A DNA stretch of 16,153 nt from CAZSMK01 sp964608095 (GTDB taxonomy: Bacteria; Sumerlaeota; Sumerlaeia; MWCT01; JAGHBZ01). The notes below the pieces were generated by a model. It saw only the letters and a program-made list of their open reading frames with translations, did no database searches and was not told the origin of the DNA. The position numbers and the translations under genes are program-made. Of the stretch, positions 6,119 through 14,528 are shown piece by piece (position 1 is the stretch's first letter; every line of letters starts with the position of its first letter). Location of the stretch: positions 1 to 16,153 of the forward strand of contig CAZSMK010000090.1 of assembly GCA_964608095.1 (NCBI GenBank), given 5' to 3'.

Positions 6119-6573
6119 GTGAACACGATATCTATATGCGGTTAGCCCTTGAGGAGGCAGAGAAAGCGTTTGCCGCAGATGAGGTGCCAGTAGGAGCAGT
6201 TATACGACTTAAAGAAGAGGTTATTGCCCGAGCGTATGATGAGCGTCACCATAGCGGTGATCCGACGGCTCATGCCGAGCTGCTTGCCATTCGGCGCGCC
6301 GCCGCACGACTCGGTGATTGGCGATTGGAACACTGTATACTCTACTCCACACTCGAGCCATGCCCCATGTGTGCAGGCGCATTGATATTGTCACGGGTTG
6401 AATGTCTTGTGTACGGCGCGCCTAATTATAAGAGCGGAGCCGTGGTTTCCCGATGTCGTCTTCTTGACGTTTCCGGCTTCAACCATAAGGTAAAAGTCGT
6501 CCCCTCGATATTGGCAGACGAATCAGCGGAATTGTTGTCGCGTTTTTTCGATCAAAAACGCGCCGCGCCCTGA
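6115..6573 (+). CDS. tadA: tRNA adenosine(34) deaminase TadA-like
   Basis: TadA converts A34 to inosine in the tRNA-Arg(ACG) anticodon; it is a zinc enzyme of the cytidine deaminase fold. The 152-residue product has the zinc ligand and proton shuttle H53-A-E55 in DPTAHAE, and C83 and C86 in EPCPMC. The TadA-type C-terminus is present with N123-H124, ILADE and a RFFDQKR helix. Alignment to E. coli TadA from memory is gap-free with an offset of four. It shows that N46 is replaced by D42 and D108 by N104, and that R107 and A109 become P103 and Y105. The GTG start overlaps the upstream gene stop (GTGA) and has GGGGAG seven bases upstream. A TadA role is most likely, but the substitutions leave a different nucleobase or nucleoside substrate possible. 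Confidence 0.88.
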   Translation: MSEHDIYMRLALEEAEKAFAADEVPVGAVIRLKEEVIARAYDERHHSGDPTAHAELLAIRRAAARLGDWRLEHCILYSTLEPCPMCAGALILSRVECLVYGAPNYKSGAVVSRCRLLDVSGFNHKVKVVPSILADESAELLSRFFDQKRAAP

Positions 6574-6641
6574 TATTGTGCTTGATATTCCTCCTCGAGC
6601 TCTTAATCATAGGCAGTTTTTGGTTATTAGATACCCAGGGC

Positions 6642-6646
6642 GGAGG
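6642..6646 (+). promoter_or_regulatory. Shine-Dalgarno deciding the mlaE start
   Basis: GGAGG lies nine bases before GTG 6656, whereas the upstream in-frame GTG 6578 has no purine-rich site. This supports a 253-residue MlaE. Confidence 0.55.
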
Positions 6647-6655
6647 ACTTACCGG

Positions 6656-7417
6656 GTGATTAGAAGTATAGAAAAAGTATTTGAGAGGATTTTTCTGGCA
6701 AGTGGTGGGATTGTGCTTCTTTTTTTCAATGCACTTGCCCAGACACGCTACCTTGTCCGTAACCTCGATAAGTTACTGAGGCAAATGTTTGATGTAGGCG
6801 TGATTACGTTTCCCCTTGCGTCGCTTATCGGACTGTTTACGGGAATGATCGTCGCCCTCGAGTCGGGTATCGAGTTGAAGGAAATGGCGCTCGAGACCGT
6901 CGTACCCAGTATTGTCGCGCTCTCCATGATGCGCGAGATGGGTCCTGTGATTACTGCCATGATCTCGTCGGGTCGTGCCGGTTCCGCCATGGCGGCTGAA
7001 CTCGGTACCATGACGGTTAATGAAGAAGTGGATGCGCTTCGGGCTCTCGGCATCAATCCTGTTCGCTTTCTTGTTATGCCCCGCTTGTTGGCTACCATTA
7101 TCGTTCAGCCGATATTAACCGTGTATGCAGTACTCATTGGTATATGGGGCGGAAGTGTGGTAAGCGACAGTCTTCTGGGTATCCCGCGTGACTGGTTTAT
7201 GCATCGCATCTACACCACTCTCGACTTCAGCGATATTGTGTTCGGGCTTAGCAAGACCGTTGTGTTCGGCGCTATTTACTCGGTGATATCGTGCTACATG
7301 GGACTGAATGCGAAGCGTGGCGCTGAGGATGTCGGCAGGGCGACTACGAGGGCGGTCGTTGCTTCACTTACTATGATTCTTATTGCAGATTATTTTGTCG
7401 GAAGGTTTTTTGGCTGA
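6656..7417 (+). CDS. mlaE: Mla ABC transporter permease MlaE
   Basis: MlaE is the inner-membrane permease of the MlaFED phospholipid transporter between inner and outer membranes (DUF140 family). The product has about five hydrophobic helices. It carries the conserved stretch MMREMGPVITAMISSGRAGSAMAAELGTM and the following EEVDALRALGINPVRFLVMPR, which holds the coupling helix, then GIWGGSVVS and a final TTRAVVAS near the C-terminus. I chose GTG 6656: GGAGG is nine bases upstream and the 253-residue length matches the roughly 260 of E. coli MlaE. The same frame is open from GTG 6578, adding 26 basic residues without a ribosome site. It is followed by mlaF one base after its stop, so they are translationally coupled. 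Identity is confident. Confidence 0.93.
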   Translation: MIRSIEKVFERIFLASGGIVLLFFNALAQTRYLVRNLDKLLRQMFDVGVITFPLASLIGLFTGMIVALESGIELKEMALETVVPSIVALSMMREMGPVITAMISSGRAGSAMAAELGTMTVNEEVDALRALGINPVRFLVMPRLLATIIVQPILTVYAVLIGIWGGSVVSDSLLGIPRDWFMHRIYTTLDFSDIVFGLSKTVVFGAIYSVISCYMGLNAKRGAEDVGRATTRAVVASLTMILIADYFVGRFFG

Positions 7418-7418
7418 G

Positions 7419-8195
7419 ATGGATATTCTTATTAAAGACGTGCATAAAAGGTTTGGGGACAATGTCGTGCTTCGCGGCGTTGACCTTGAAATTAAAGAAG
7501 GAGAGATAAGCGTCATCCTGGGAGGTTCCGGTGCGGGTAAGAGTGTCCTGCTCAAACTCATTCTCGGCTTGATGCGACCGGATAAGGGCTCTATTCTGCT
7601 GAACGGTTCCGACATCACCACCATGAGTGAGGCGCGGCTCCTTCCGCTTCGAAGGAAAATCGGATTGGTCTTTCAGAGCGGGGGGCTTCTAAATTCCCTC
7701 AGCGTCGGCGAGAATATCGCATTACCCCTCAAGGAGCATCGATTGGCTACCGCGCGTGAGATTGCCTCCATAGTCGCTGAGAAACTGGACGTACTGGACC
7801 TGCAAGGAAAGGAATCAGAAATGCCGTCGAACCTGAGCGGTGGAATGAAAAAACGCGTCTCTATCGCGCGTACCCTTGCACTTAATCCACAGGTTATTCT
7901 TTATGATGAACCCACTGCAGGGCTTGATCCACCTATGGCGGAAAATATCGACAACCTTATTCTTGATCTTAATAAGCGGCTTGGTATGACAACAGTTGTT
8001 GTCACTCACGATCTACAGAGTGTGTTCAAAATCGCTACGAAAATCAGTATGCTTCATGAAGGGGTCATCGTTGAGCAGGGGAATCCTCGGGAGTTTATGG
8101 CGAGTTCCAACGAAATCGTCAGAGAGTTTCTTCATAGAACCGTAACTTCAAATTTGAGCGAGGTGAACCAGACATGGAACAACAAAAATCAATAA
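7419..8195 (+). CDS. mlaF: Mla ABC transporter ATP-binding protein MlaF
   Basis: MlaF powers MlaE. The 258-residue product has all ABC ATPase motifs: Walker A GGSGAGKS (35-42), the Q-loop VFQSGGL (84-90), signature LSGGM (139-143), Walker B VILYDEPTAGLDP (159-171) and the switch H197 in VVVTHD. The Gly-Gly Walker A start and the LSGGMKKR signature are typical of the MlaF/Mkl subfamily. ATG 7419 was chosen because it aligns with other MlaF N-termini (MDILIKDVHKRFG); a longer reading from ATG 7383 would overlap mlaE. The 3' end overlaps mlaD by 22 bases, so the last residues (SEVNQTWNNKNQ) are encoded over the mlaD start and its ribosome site. Confidence 0.96.
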   Translation: MDILIKDVHKRFGDNVVLRGVDLEIKEGEISVILGGSGAGKSVLLKLILGLMRPDKGSILLNGSDITTMSEARLLPLRRKIGLVFQSGGLLNSLSVGENIALPLKEHRLATAREIASIVAEKLDVLDLQGKESEMPSNLSGGMKKRVSIARTLALNPQVILYDEPTAGLDPPMAENIDNLILDLNKRLGMTTVVVTHDLQSVFKIATKISMLHEGVIVEQGNPREFMASSNEIVREFLHRTVTSNLSEVNQTWNNKNQ

Positions 8196-9271
8196 TTGTA
8201 CTGGTGGGGATTTTTTGCATAGTAGGGATTTTTTTACTGGCATGGTTTTCCCTTAAACCAATCGAGAAACAAAAAATTGTTGAGCCGATGACGCTGACTG
8301 CTTTTTTCGAGCAGGCAAAAGGGCTTGAAGAAGGCGCCATGGTCTCCCTTATGGGTGTAAGAGTCGGCACAGTAGACCATATTGACTTCGATATGACAAA
8401 GAAAAAAGTCAGGGTGGATATGACCGTATCGGGGAAATACTCCTTACCCGACGACAGTGTCGCAATGATTTATTTTAAGAGTCTCCTTGGACAGCATTTT
8501 GTTCAAATAATACTTGGGGAAGCGTCAACGGTTCTTAACCCGGGAGATGAAATAACCACGCGAGAGATTCCGGATATGAACGAAGTCATGGCGAGCGCCA
8601 GTGAGATTACCCAGGACGCCAAAAGTTTTCTGACGTCGCTTGACGATAATCAAAAACGTGTGGCTGACAAGATAACCACCTTGATCGATGAAAACCGTGA
8701 TAATATTTCCGAAGCCACCAAATCATTTGCAGAATTCTCACCAAAGGTCAATAAAGCCGCAGATGAAGTCACCGCATTATTAGAAGACATTCGTGGTGGG
8801 GAAAGCACAATAAGCAAACTCCTCGAAGACGACGAGGTGTACGTCTCGCTTAAAGATATGATCGACTCGCTGGATTCTGTTGTTCAAGGACTTAAAGACG
8901 GCAAAGGAACACTCGGTAAGTTGCTTTATGAGGATACACTGCATAGTGAACTTGAAACGGCTCTGAACAGTGTCCAGGAGTTCAGTAATGAGGCGAAGAC
9001 TTTTCTGACAAATGAGCAAGACAGAATAACGCAGGTTATGGAATCGATGGAAAAGGCAGCGCCACAATTCGAGAAGAGCGCGGAAAATCTCGCGGAGATT
9101 TCAGATAAAATCAATCAAGGTGAAGGCTCCCTTGGAAAATTCATCAATGATCCCTCGCTTTATGACGATGCACAAAGGACATTGAACCAGATTGAACAGA
9201 CCTTTAGAGAGGGAGAGGAACAGGGACTCATGCGCACCTTTGCCACAATCTTCTTTGCTTCTCTTATGTAA
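8174..9271 (+). CDS. mlaD: MlaD-type MCE-domain lipid transport protein with long helical C-terminus
   Basis: MlaD is the membrane-anchored, hexameric MCE-ring subunit of the MlaFED complex that passes lipids into the periplasm. The 365 residues divide into one N-terminal membrane helix (about 7-26), one MCE domain (about 38-130, with VSLMGVRVGTVDHI and the pore-lining YFKSLLGQHFVQI), and a long, mostly helical periplasmic region (135-365). This tail holds three copies of a G-x-G-T/S-L/I-x-K-L/F motif followed by D and a short helix, near 207-236, 242-268 and 315-341. E. coli MlaD is about 183 residues, so this tail is extra. GAGGTG eight bases upstream supports the ATG inside the end of mlaF. 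The C-terminal end, MRTFATIFFASLM, is hydrophobic. No mlaA, mlaB or mlaC is nearby. Confidence 0.9.
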   Translation: MEQQKSIIVLVGIFCIVGIFLLAWFSLKPIEKQKIVEPMTLTAFFEQAKGLEEGAMVSLMGVRVGTVDHIDFDMTKKKVRVDMTVSGKYSLPDDSVAMIYFKSLLGQHFVQIILGEASTVLNPGDEITTREIPDMNEVMASASEITQDAKSFLTSLDDNQKRVADKITTLIDENRDNISEATKSFAEFSPKVNKAADEVTALLEDIRGGESTISKLLEDDEVYVSLKDMIDSLDSVVQGLKDGKGTLGKLLYEDTLHSELETALNSVQEFSNEAKTFLTNEQDRITQVMESMEKAAPQFEKSAENLAEISDKINQGEGSLGKFINDPSLYDDAQRTLNQIEQTFREGEEQGLMRTFATIFFASLM

Positions 9272-9289
9272 TCTACTACAATCTGCTTC

Positions 9290-10402
9290 ATGTCTGAGAC
9301 TTCAATAAGAAGCGGGAAGAATAAATCCTCCGGCGTATCTCCACCATTACGCATTGTCTTCTGGGAGACGACTACCGCCTGTAACCTTAGGTGTCGTCAT
9401 TGCCGGAGATTGGAAGCGACGCAGACAGCCTCGAGTGAAGAGCTCACTCCGAAGCAGGGTATTCGTCTTGTTGATGATTTATCCGCGATGGGCGCTCCTC
9501 TCCTGATATTTAGCGGCGGTGAACCCCTTATGCGTTCGGATATTTTTGATCTCGCGGCGTATGCAAGCGATCTCTCACTTCCCGTTGCCCTTGCCACAAA
9601 CGGAACCCTTATCAACGAATTTGTGGCGCTTCGTATCAAAGAGTCTGGGATAAGGCGGGTTTCCGTAAGCCTCGATGGCGCAACGCCCGATATACATGAC
9701 GCGTTTCGCGGAATCGAAGGTTCCTTTTCTAAAGCGGTTAAGGCATTGAGATATTTAATCGCTTCGGGCGTATCGACACAGATAAATTTTACCCTCGCAC
9801 GCCATAATGTCCATCAAATGGAGGATATGTTTACCCTTTCGCTCCGTATCGGTGTCGATGCTCTCCACCTGTTCATGTTGGTACCTGTCGGGTGCGGTGT
9901 CGAAATTTCGTCTGAAGAAATGCTTTCGCCCGAAGAATATGAAGATGCACTCAATAGATTTTGCGATTTATCAGCGGCGTATACAGGCAAAATCGTAACC
10001 AGGGCAACATGTGCGCCCCATTATTACCGGATTCTTGCTGAACGGGGTATCATTTCGCCATCGGGACGAAGCCGTGGGGGTCAGGTTGCTGCCGGTGCGT
10101 CTCCCATGCATTCCTTTACGCGGGGCTGTCTGGCGGGGATTTCAGTCTGTTTCGTCTCTCATCGCGGTGAGGTTTTTCCCTGTGGCTATCTTCCTGTTTC
10201 CTCTGGAAATGTGACCCGAAAACCTCTTAGCGAAATCTGGAACGACTCGGAGGTATTCAAGGCTCTTCGGGATTATTCCCGGCTCAAGGGAAAGTGCGGT
10301 CGTTGCCCGTATATCAACATTTGCGGTGGTTGTCGTGCACGGGCTTTTGCCCAAAGCGGCGATTTCCTTGAGGCTGAACCTTATTGCCTGTTTGAGCCTT
10401 GA
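9290..10402 (+). CDS. Radical SAM/SPASM protein similar to heme b synthase AhbD
   Basis: The 370-residue protein binds a radical SAM 4Fe-4S cluster through C31-x3-C35-x2-C38 in TTTACNLRCRHCRR; SGGEPL (75-80) and VSLDG (126-130) follow as expected. The C-terminal SPASM part has C280, C287, C298, C336, C339, C345, C348 and C366, with blocks CFVSHRGEVFPCGY, CGRCPYINICGGCRARA and EPYC. Together with TCAPHYYRI (240-248) this closely resembles AhbD, which decarboxylates the propionates of Fe-coproporphyrin III to make heme b in the siroheme-dependent route of anaerobes. No other ahb or heme gene is in the window, so a peptide- or porphyrin-modifying role of a relative is also possible. It starts 18 bases after mlaD without a visible Shine-Dalgarno and precedes the glycosyltransferases by 12 bases. 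Confidence 0.85.
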   Translation: MSETSIRSGKNKSSGVSPPLRIVFWETTTACNLRCRHCRRLEATQTASSEELTPKQGIRLVDDLSAMGAPLLIFSGGEPLMRSDIFDLAAYASDLSLPVALATNGTLINEFVALRIKESGIRRVSVSLDGATPDIHDAFRGIEGSFSKAVKALRYLIASGVSTQINFTLARHNVHQMEDMFTLSLRIGVDALHLFMLVPVGCGVEISSEEMLSPEEYEDALNRFCDLSAAYTGKIVTRATCAPHYYRILAERGIISPSGRSRGGQVAAGASPMHSFTRGCLAGISVCFVSHRGEVFPCGYLPVSSGNVTRKPLSEIWNDSEVFKALRDYSRLKGKCGRCPYINICGGCRARAFAQSGDFLEAEPYCLFEP

Positions 10403-10414
10403 GGACTTTTACAC

Positions 10415-12811
10415 ATGGCTGATGCGAACTATCATAATGTCTCGAAATATCAAGCACGCCGGTTGCTCCTTCTCATACTCATTCTCGGTGCCGTTATCCG
10501 GGCGGTAACTTTATCCGCCAATGACCTGTGGTATGATGAAATCAGCACCATCTTTGCCACTCGCATGCCTTTGGACGACCTTCTCGATGTATCCAAATTT
10601 TATACCGCGCCCCCGGTATATTATATACTCCTCAAAGGGTGGTTCTTACTCACGAATGATCTCTTTCATCCCCGTGTTTTTACGTTCCTCTGGTCGCTCC
10701 TGGGGATTTATTTTACCTATCTTCTCGGAAGAAGATTATTAAACCGGGAGGTGGGATTAATAGCCGCGCTTTTTATCGCTCTTGCGCCGTATCATGTGCG
10801 TTACTCCCAGGAAGTGCGCATGTACGTCATGCAGTGTACGCTCCTTACCGCAGAAACTCTTGTTCTGCTTGCTGCGGTGAGAAAGCAGACCTTTTTCCGC
10901 TGGGTATCCTATGGATTTCTTATCGCCTTGAACCTGGCTTTAAAGTATCAATCCATTTTTTACTGTTTCGCCGAACTCCTTTTTCTCGTTGTTTATACTT
11001 GGAGAGCGGGGCGCCGTTCCATGGTCACAAAAATACTTCTCGGCATTGCGTTCTGTACCTTATTGCTATCGCCCGTTATATGGATCGGCATTCAACAATT
11101 AGTCCTTGCTGATTTCGATATGGTATGGGTTCCTGCGCTTCAGCGATTTGATATTGTTCGCTGTTTTTTAATCACTTACCTATATTATGTAATTGCGTTT
11201 AAAGAAGCCTGGTGGATGTGGGTCTTGAGTGGTTTTATTGGCATTATCATTATAATGGGGAACCTCGGGCAGTGGAAGAACCAGAAAGAGAAATTTGCCC
11301 TTTTTCTGCTTCTGCTTCTGGCGATATTCCCTCCTCTCATCATGTATGTATTGAGTAGTGCAGGCTTTCGTATCTTTTTCCTTGTTCGATATGTCATTAT
11401 TGCATTGGTGCCATTCATAATTCTTATTGCCGCAGGGGTGTCCAGAATAAGGGCGTTGATGATAAAGCGTGTCGTGTTCATCATCCTTTGTGCTCTCTTC
11501 ATGGTTACAAGCCTTGTGCAGGCGACAAAACCATGGAATCCATCCTGGCAGGCGCTCACGAAAAGCATCGATGCACATGTCGAGAAAGACGATGTGTTTC
11601 TTGCCAATACGCCATGGGGTATGTCCGGCTACTTCTATTACTCCGAAGAGCCGCAATATCCCGAGAATTTTTGGCTCGTATTCCACGACAAGGAACGCCG
11701 TCCGGAACGTTTCTATCTTTTTCAGACGAATGCGGTTGACCAATCCGGACTTGGTTTTCCCGGCTACCTTCCCCTCATACTTCCTAAATTCGGCAAGCAA
11801 ACCATCCTGTATCAGGACGGCTCGCATACCTTCTCTTTACACGAAGATGTCGATTTCGAAGAATTCAGGGAATATGTAACCGACAATCTTGATAGCCGCT
11901 GCGATTGGGGTGAACGAGAGGATTTTGTGTTCTCGATATTCGCAGATGAAAAGCGCCTTAACCACGACAACAGGTTTACGACTCCTGATTACAACGATGA
12001 ATTATGGGCGTTTCGTTATTTCACTCGTGATGTTGTCTCGTTTCAGGTACGTGCAGATCTTGCACCGGGCTATTACCAGGTTCGATTACGAGCTCACATG
12101 TATTTTGGTCCGCGTGTGCCCGGTCGTGATGTGAGCATAAGGGTTGAAGATATTGCATCCTATACCTATAATAAGGAAAACCATTTGTTCTGGTATTATT
12201 CGCTGCCTTTTCATTTACACAAGAAACGAGATAGTCTCAATATTGAAGTGGAATGTCCCCTCATCAGACCTGCTGATTACAACCCCCTTGAAGATAAAAG
12301 GCGATTGGGATTACGGTTTTTCTGGATTGCGCTCGCAAAGGTTGATCTCGATATTTACCGTAATGATGAGGATGACCGGCTCTATTACGCGTATAAGATC
12401 GGTAATCTGGACGAGGATGGGATATGCTGCGGTAACGGCATATACGCGTATAGAGAATATGACATGGGTGAGTGGTATCGCTGGACTACAGGCGACGCCG
12501 AGTTTTTCCTTATAGTGGATAATCCTGACGTCGGGCGTATTAATAAGTTAATGTTGAACCTGCGGCAAAATCACCCTGATCCTGAGTACATACCTGAAGT
12601 CAAGGTCTTGTTGAATGGAGAAGAGATCGGGCTGTTCGAGGTAGGAAAAGCATTCGAGAATTATGTCGTTTCGGATATAGGCGGATATATCAAACCAGGG
12701 ATCAACCGGTTAAGGCTACTGTGTCCGACCTGGCGTCCCTCTGGCGTTCTTGACACTACCGATAATCGCGACTTAGGCGTGCAGGTGAGTTTAATACTTC
12801 TTTCGGAATAA
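10415..12811 (+). CDS. GT39/ArnT-type membrane glycosyltransferase with periplasmic C-terminal domains
   Basis: A 798-residue protein. Residues 1-375 contain about ten hydrophobic helices. The first loop after helix 1 carries LWYDEIST with the D41-E42 pair typical of the catalytic Asp in GT-C enzymes, followed by a TAPPVYYILLKGW segment and the second-loop motif RYSQEVRMYVM (129-139). This is the PMT/ArnT pattern of enzymes that take sugar from a polyprenyl phosphate on the outer face. Residues 376-798 are soluble and presumably periplasmic, rich in beta strands: one sandwich-like unit around 530-660 and another around 690-798 ending in DNRDLGVQVSLILL. Such a 420-residue extension is longer than in ArnT. 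GAGG lies about 11 bases upstream. The second, shorter paralogue follows after six bases. The acceptor is unknown. Confidence 0.8.
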   Translation: MADANYHNVSKYQARRLLLLILILGAVIRAVTLSANDLWYDEISTIFATRMPLDDLLDVSKFYTAPPVYYILLKGWFLLTNDLFHPRVFTFLWSLLGIYFTYLLGRRLLNREVGLIAALFIALAPYHVRYSQEVRMYVMQCTLLTAETLVLLAAVRKQTFFRWVSYGFLIALNLALKYQSIFYCFAELLFLVVYTWRAGRRSMVTKILLGIAFCTLLLSPVIWIGIQQLVLADFDMVWVPALQRFDIVRCFLITYLYYVIAFKEAWWMWVLSGFIGIIIIMGNLGQWKNQKEKFALFLLLLLAIFPPLIMYVLSSAGFRIFFLVRYVIIALVPFIILIAAGVSRIRALMIKRVVFIILCALFMVTSLVQATKPWNPSWQALTKSIDAHVEKDDVFLANTPWGMSGYFYYSEEPQYPENFWLVFHDKERRPERFYLFQTNAVDQSGLGFPGYLPLILPKFGKQTILYQDGSHTFSLHEDVDFEEFREYVTDNLDSRCDWGEREDFVFSIFADEKRLNHDNRFTTPDYNDELWAFRYFTRDVVSFQVRADLAPGYYQVRLRAHMYFGPRVPGRDVSIRVEDIASYTYNKENHLFWYYSLPFHLHKKRDSLNIEVECPLIRPADYNPLEDKRRLGLRFFWIALAKVDLDIYRNDEDDRLYYAYKIGNLDEDGICCGNGIYAYREYDMGEWYRWTTGDAEFFLIVDNPDVGRINKLMLNLRQNHPDPEYIPEVKVLLNGEEIGLFEVGKAFENYVVSDIGGYIKPGINRLRLLCPTWRPSGVLDTTDNRDLGVQVSLILLSE

Positions 12812-12817
12812 AACAGG

Positions 12818-14371
12818 ATGACAAAGAGTAAAAAAGGAAAGAGGCGAAAAAAACCGGTAAACAAGAGCAGCAGTCTTGTTCTTCTCGTAATAGCGGTTAT
12901 TATCTTTGCAGGTGCGGGTCTTCGTCTCTGGGGTCTGGGGTCACAAAGCCTCTGGCTTGACGAAGCTTTTACCGCAATGATCAGCTCCCGCGACGTACCC
13001 TATATTATTGATTATACCATGCACGATCGAGGACCTCTTCCCTTGACCTATCTCTTTCCATGGATTGCTCAACAAATCGCGCATAATAATTCCGAGGGTA
13101 CGCTTCGCTTCTTCGATTGGCTTTTCGGTTTTCTTGGACTTCTCGCTATCATGTTTCTTGCACGTTCTGTGAAAAAAGATTCCTTTTATATCGCCGTGAC
13201 TGTTTTGCTTCTTTCTTTTTCGGCGTTTCACCATTACTATTCCCGTGAGGCACGCGGGTATACCGCGCTGGTATTTCTCACTATTTTCCAGTTCATGTTT
13301 CTCTGGAAGGCGTTGACTGAAAAAGGCAACCGGTTTTTATACTGGCTTTTTTACTTTCTTACACTCACAGGGGCGTTTTACTTCTCAATGTTTGCCGGTT
13401 TTGTTCTGGTTACAAACGTGGTGTGGGTACTGATGGCGCTTTTTGTGTTTGATTCCGGGGAGGCTTCAGCCGAAGCCAACCGAAAGACGCTTAGTACTTT
13501 TTTCGTAGTGACGCTTCTTAGCGCGGTTTCAATGGCTATCTGGCTTGCGATTTCGCTTCCCCTTGTCAGCAAGGCGGATGTGGTGGCTGAGAAGCTACCG
13601 CCCCTCAAGACGCTTCTTTTCTTCGGCGACTCGTTTATCACAATTACTACAGGTCATTTTGCCGGTTCCCTCCTCGTTTTACTCGTCATCCTCGCCGGCT
13701 TTGTTCTGGTTCCACGTACCTTATATCCCGTACTCCTTTATCCTTTTTTATTTCTCGCGATAGCATTTTTCTTTTTTCAATGCTCGCCGATAACGCCCGC
13801 CTTTTTACACAGTCGGTATCTTATAACGGTCTTGCCGTTTTTGATTCTCGCATTCAGCCTGAGTCTATCCTGTCTTGTAGAAAAAGCAGGCGACAAGACA
13901 ACAGTTGTGATTCTGGTGGGCGCAATTTTAGGGGTGTATCTACTTTTTAACGGTGTTGCCATGTATGAAACATATACGACGGAGAAGCAAGACTGGCGCA
14001 GCGCCGGAGAGTATCTCGCTCGACATTTTCAAGCGGGCGATGTTATATTCGGCGGCGCAAACGAGTGTCCCGTGGTGCTCTTTTATTATCTTCCTCCACG
14101 CCTGCGGCAATATTTATCTCAGGATGTTCCAACTGCAAGAGACCTCGAGCACGCAATGCAACAGTTCAAACGGGTGTGGTATGCTACTGCGTATTATCGG
14201 TGGTATTATCCATGGCGTGCTCATCCGAAGGGCGGAGAACAAGACCGGCTATTTTACGACTGGCTTGACCAACAGTTCGATCTTGTGCGTGAATTTCCGG
14301 GTGAATATCCTGTAAAAATCTTTCTTGGTTCTGTCAATACGAATCGCATCACTGGAGATTCCGGAGAATAA
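12818..14371 (+). CDS. GT39/ArnT-type membrane glycosyltransferase, second copy
   Basis: A 517-residue polytopic protein starting with a very basic cytoplasmic N-terminus (residues 2-16, mostly Lys/Arg), then about ten membrane helices up to residue 390 and a C-terminal soluble stretch of about 125 residues. It shares the key loops with its neighbour: SLWLDEAFTA with D48-E49, a DRGPLPLTYLF segment after helix 1, and HYYSREARGYTALV, matching YSQEVRMY in the first copy. Later, HSRYLITVLPF fits the distal loop of PMT-like enzymes. It lacks the long beta-rich extension of the neighbour, so the two are not simple duplicates. It is six bases downstream and certainly co-transcribed. Sugar donor and acceptor are unknown. 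Confidence 0.78.
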   Translation: MTKSKKGKRRKKPVNKSSSLVLLVIAVIIFAGAGLRLWGLGSQSLWLDEAFTAMISSRDVPYIIDYTMHDRGPLPLTYLFPWIAQQIAHNNSEGTLRFFDWLFGFLGLLAIMFLARSVKKDSFYIAVTVLLLSFSAFHHYYSREARGYTALVFLTIFQFMFLWKALTEKGNRFLYWLFYFLTLTGAFYFSMFAGFVLVTNVVWVLMALFVFDSGEASAEANRKTLSTFFVVTLLSAVSMAIWLAISLPLVSKADVVAEKLPPLKTLLFFGDSFITITTGHFAGSLLVLLVILAGFVLVPRTLYPVLLYPFLFLAIAFFFFQCSPITPAFLHSRYLITVLPFLILAFSLSLSCLVEKAGDKTTVVILVGAILGVYLLFNGVAMYETYTTEKQDWRSAGEYLARHFQAGDVIFGGANECPVVLFYYLPPRLRQYLSQDVPTARDLEHAMQQFKRVWYATAYYRWYYPWRAHPKGGEQDRLFYDWLDQQFDLVREFPGEYPVKIFLGSVNTNRITGDSGE

Positions 14372-14516
14372 TCGCAAGGAAGAAAAGTCTGAAATCGTTA
14401 TGGAAGCTGACTTTCATGATTCCTCGAGGCGATTTAATTTCTGGAAAGTTGTTGAGGGGTACGTTAGCATATCAATTTTGCTACAGTAAATATTCTTTTT
14501 ACTTTTGGTTATTACT

Positions 14517-14523
14517 AAGGAGG
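14517..14523 (+). promoter_or_regulatory. Shine-Dalgarno deciding the phosphoesterase start
   Basis: AAGGAGG lies five bases before ATG 14529, a near-perfect site. It rejects the longer reading from ATG 14505, which would also spoil the signal peptide. Confidence 0.8.
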
Positions 14524-14528
14524 ATAGG

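Noticed and set aside
11180..11827. 215-residue minus-strand frame
   Set aside because: Antisense shadow inside the first glycosyltransferase, whose plus-strand frame has clear membrane helices and motifs.
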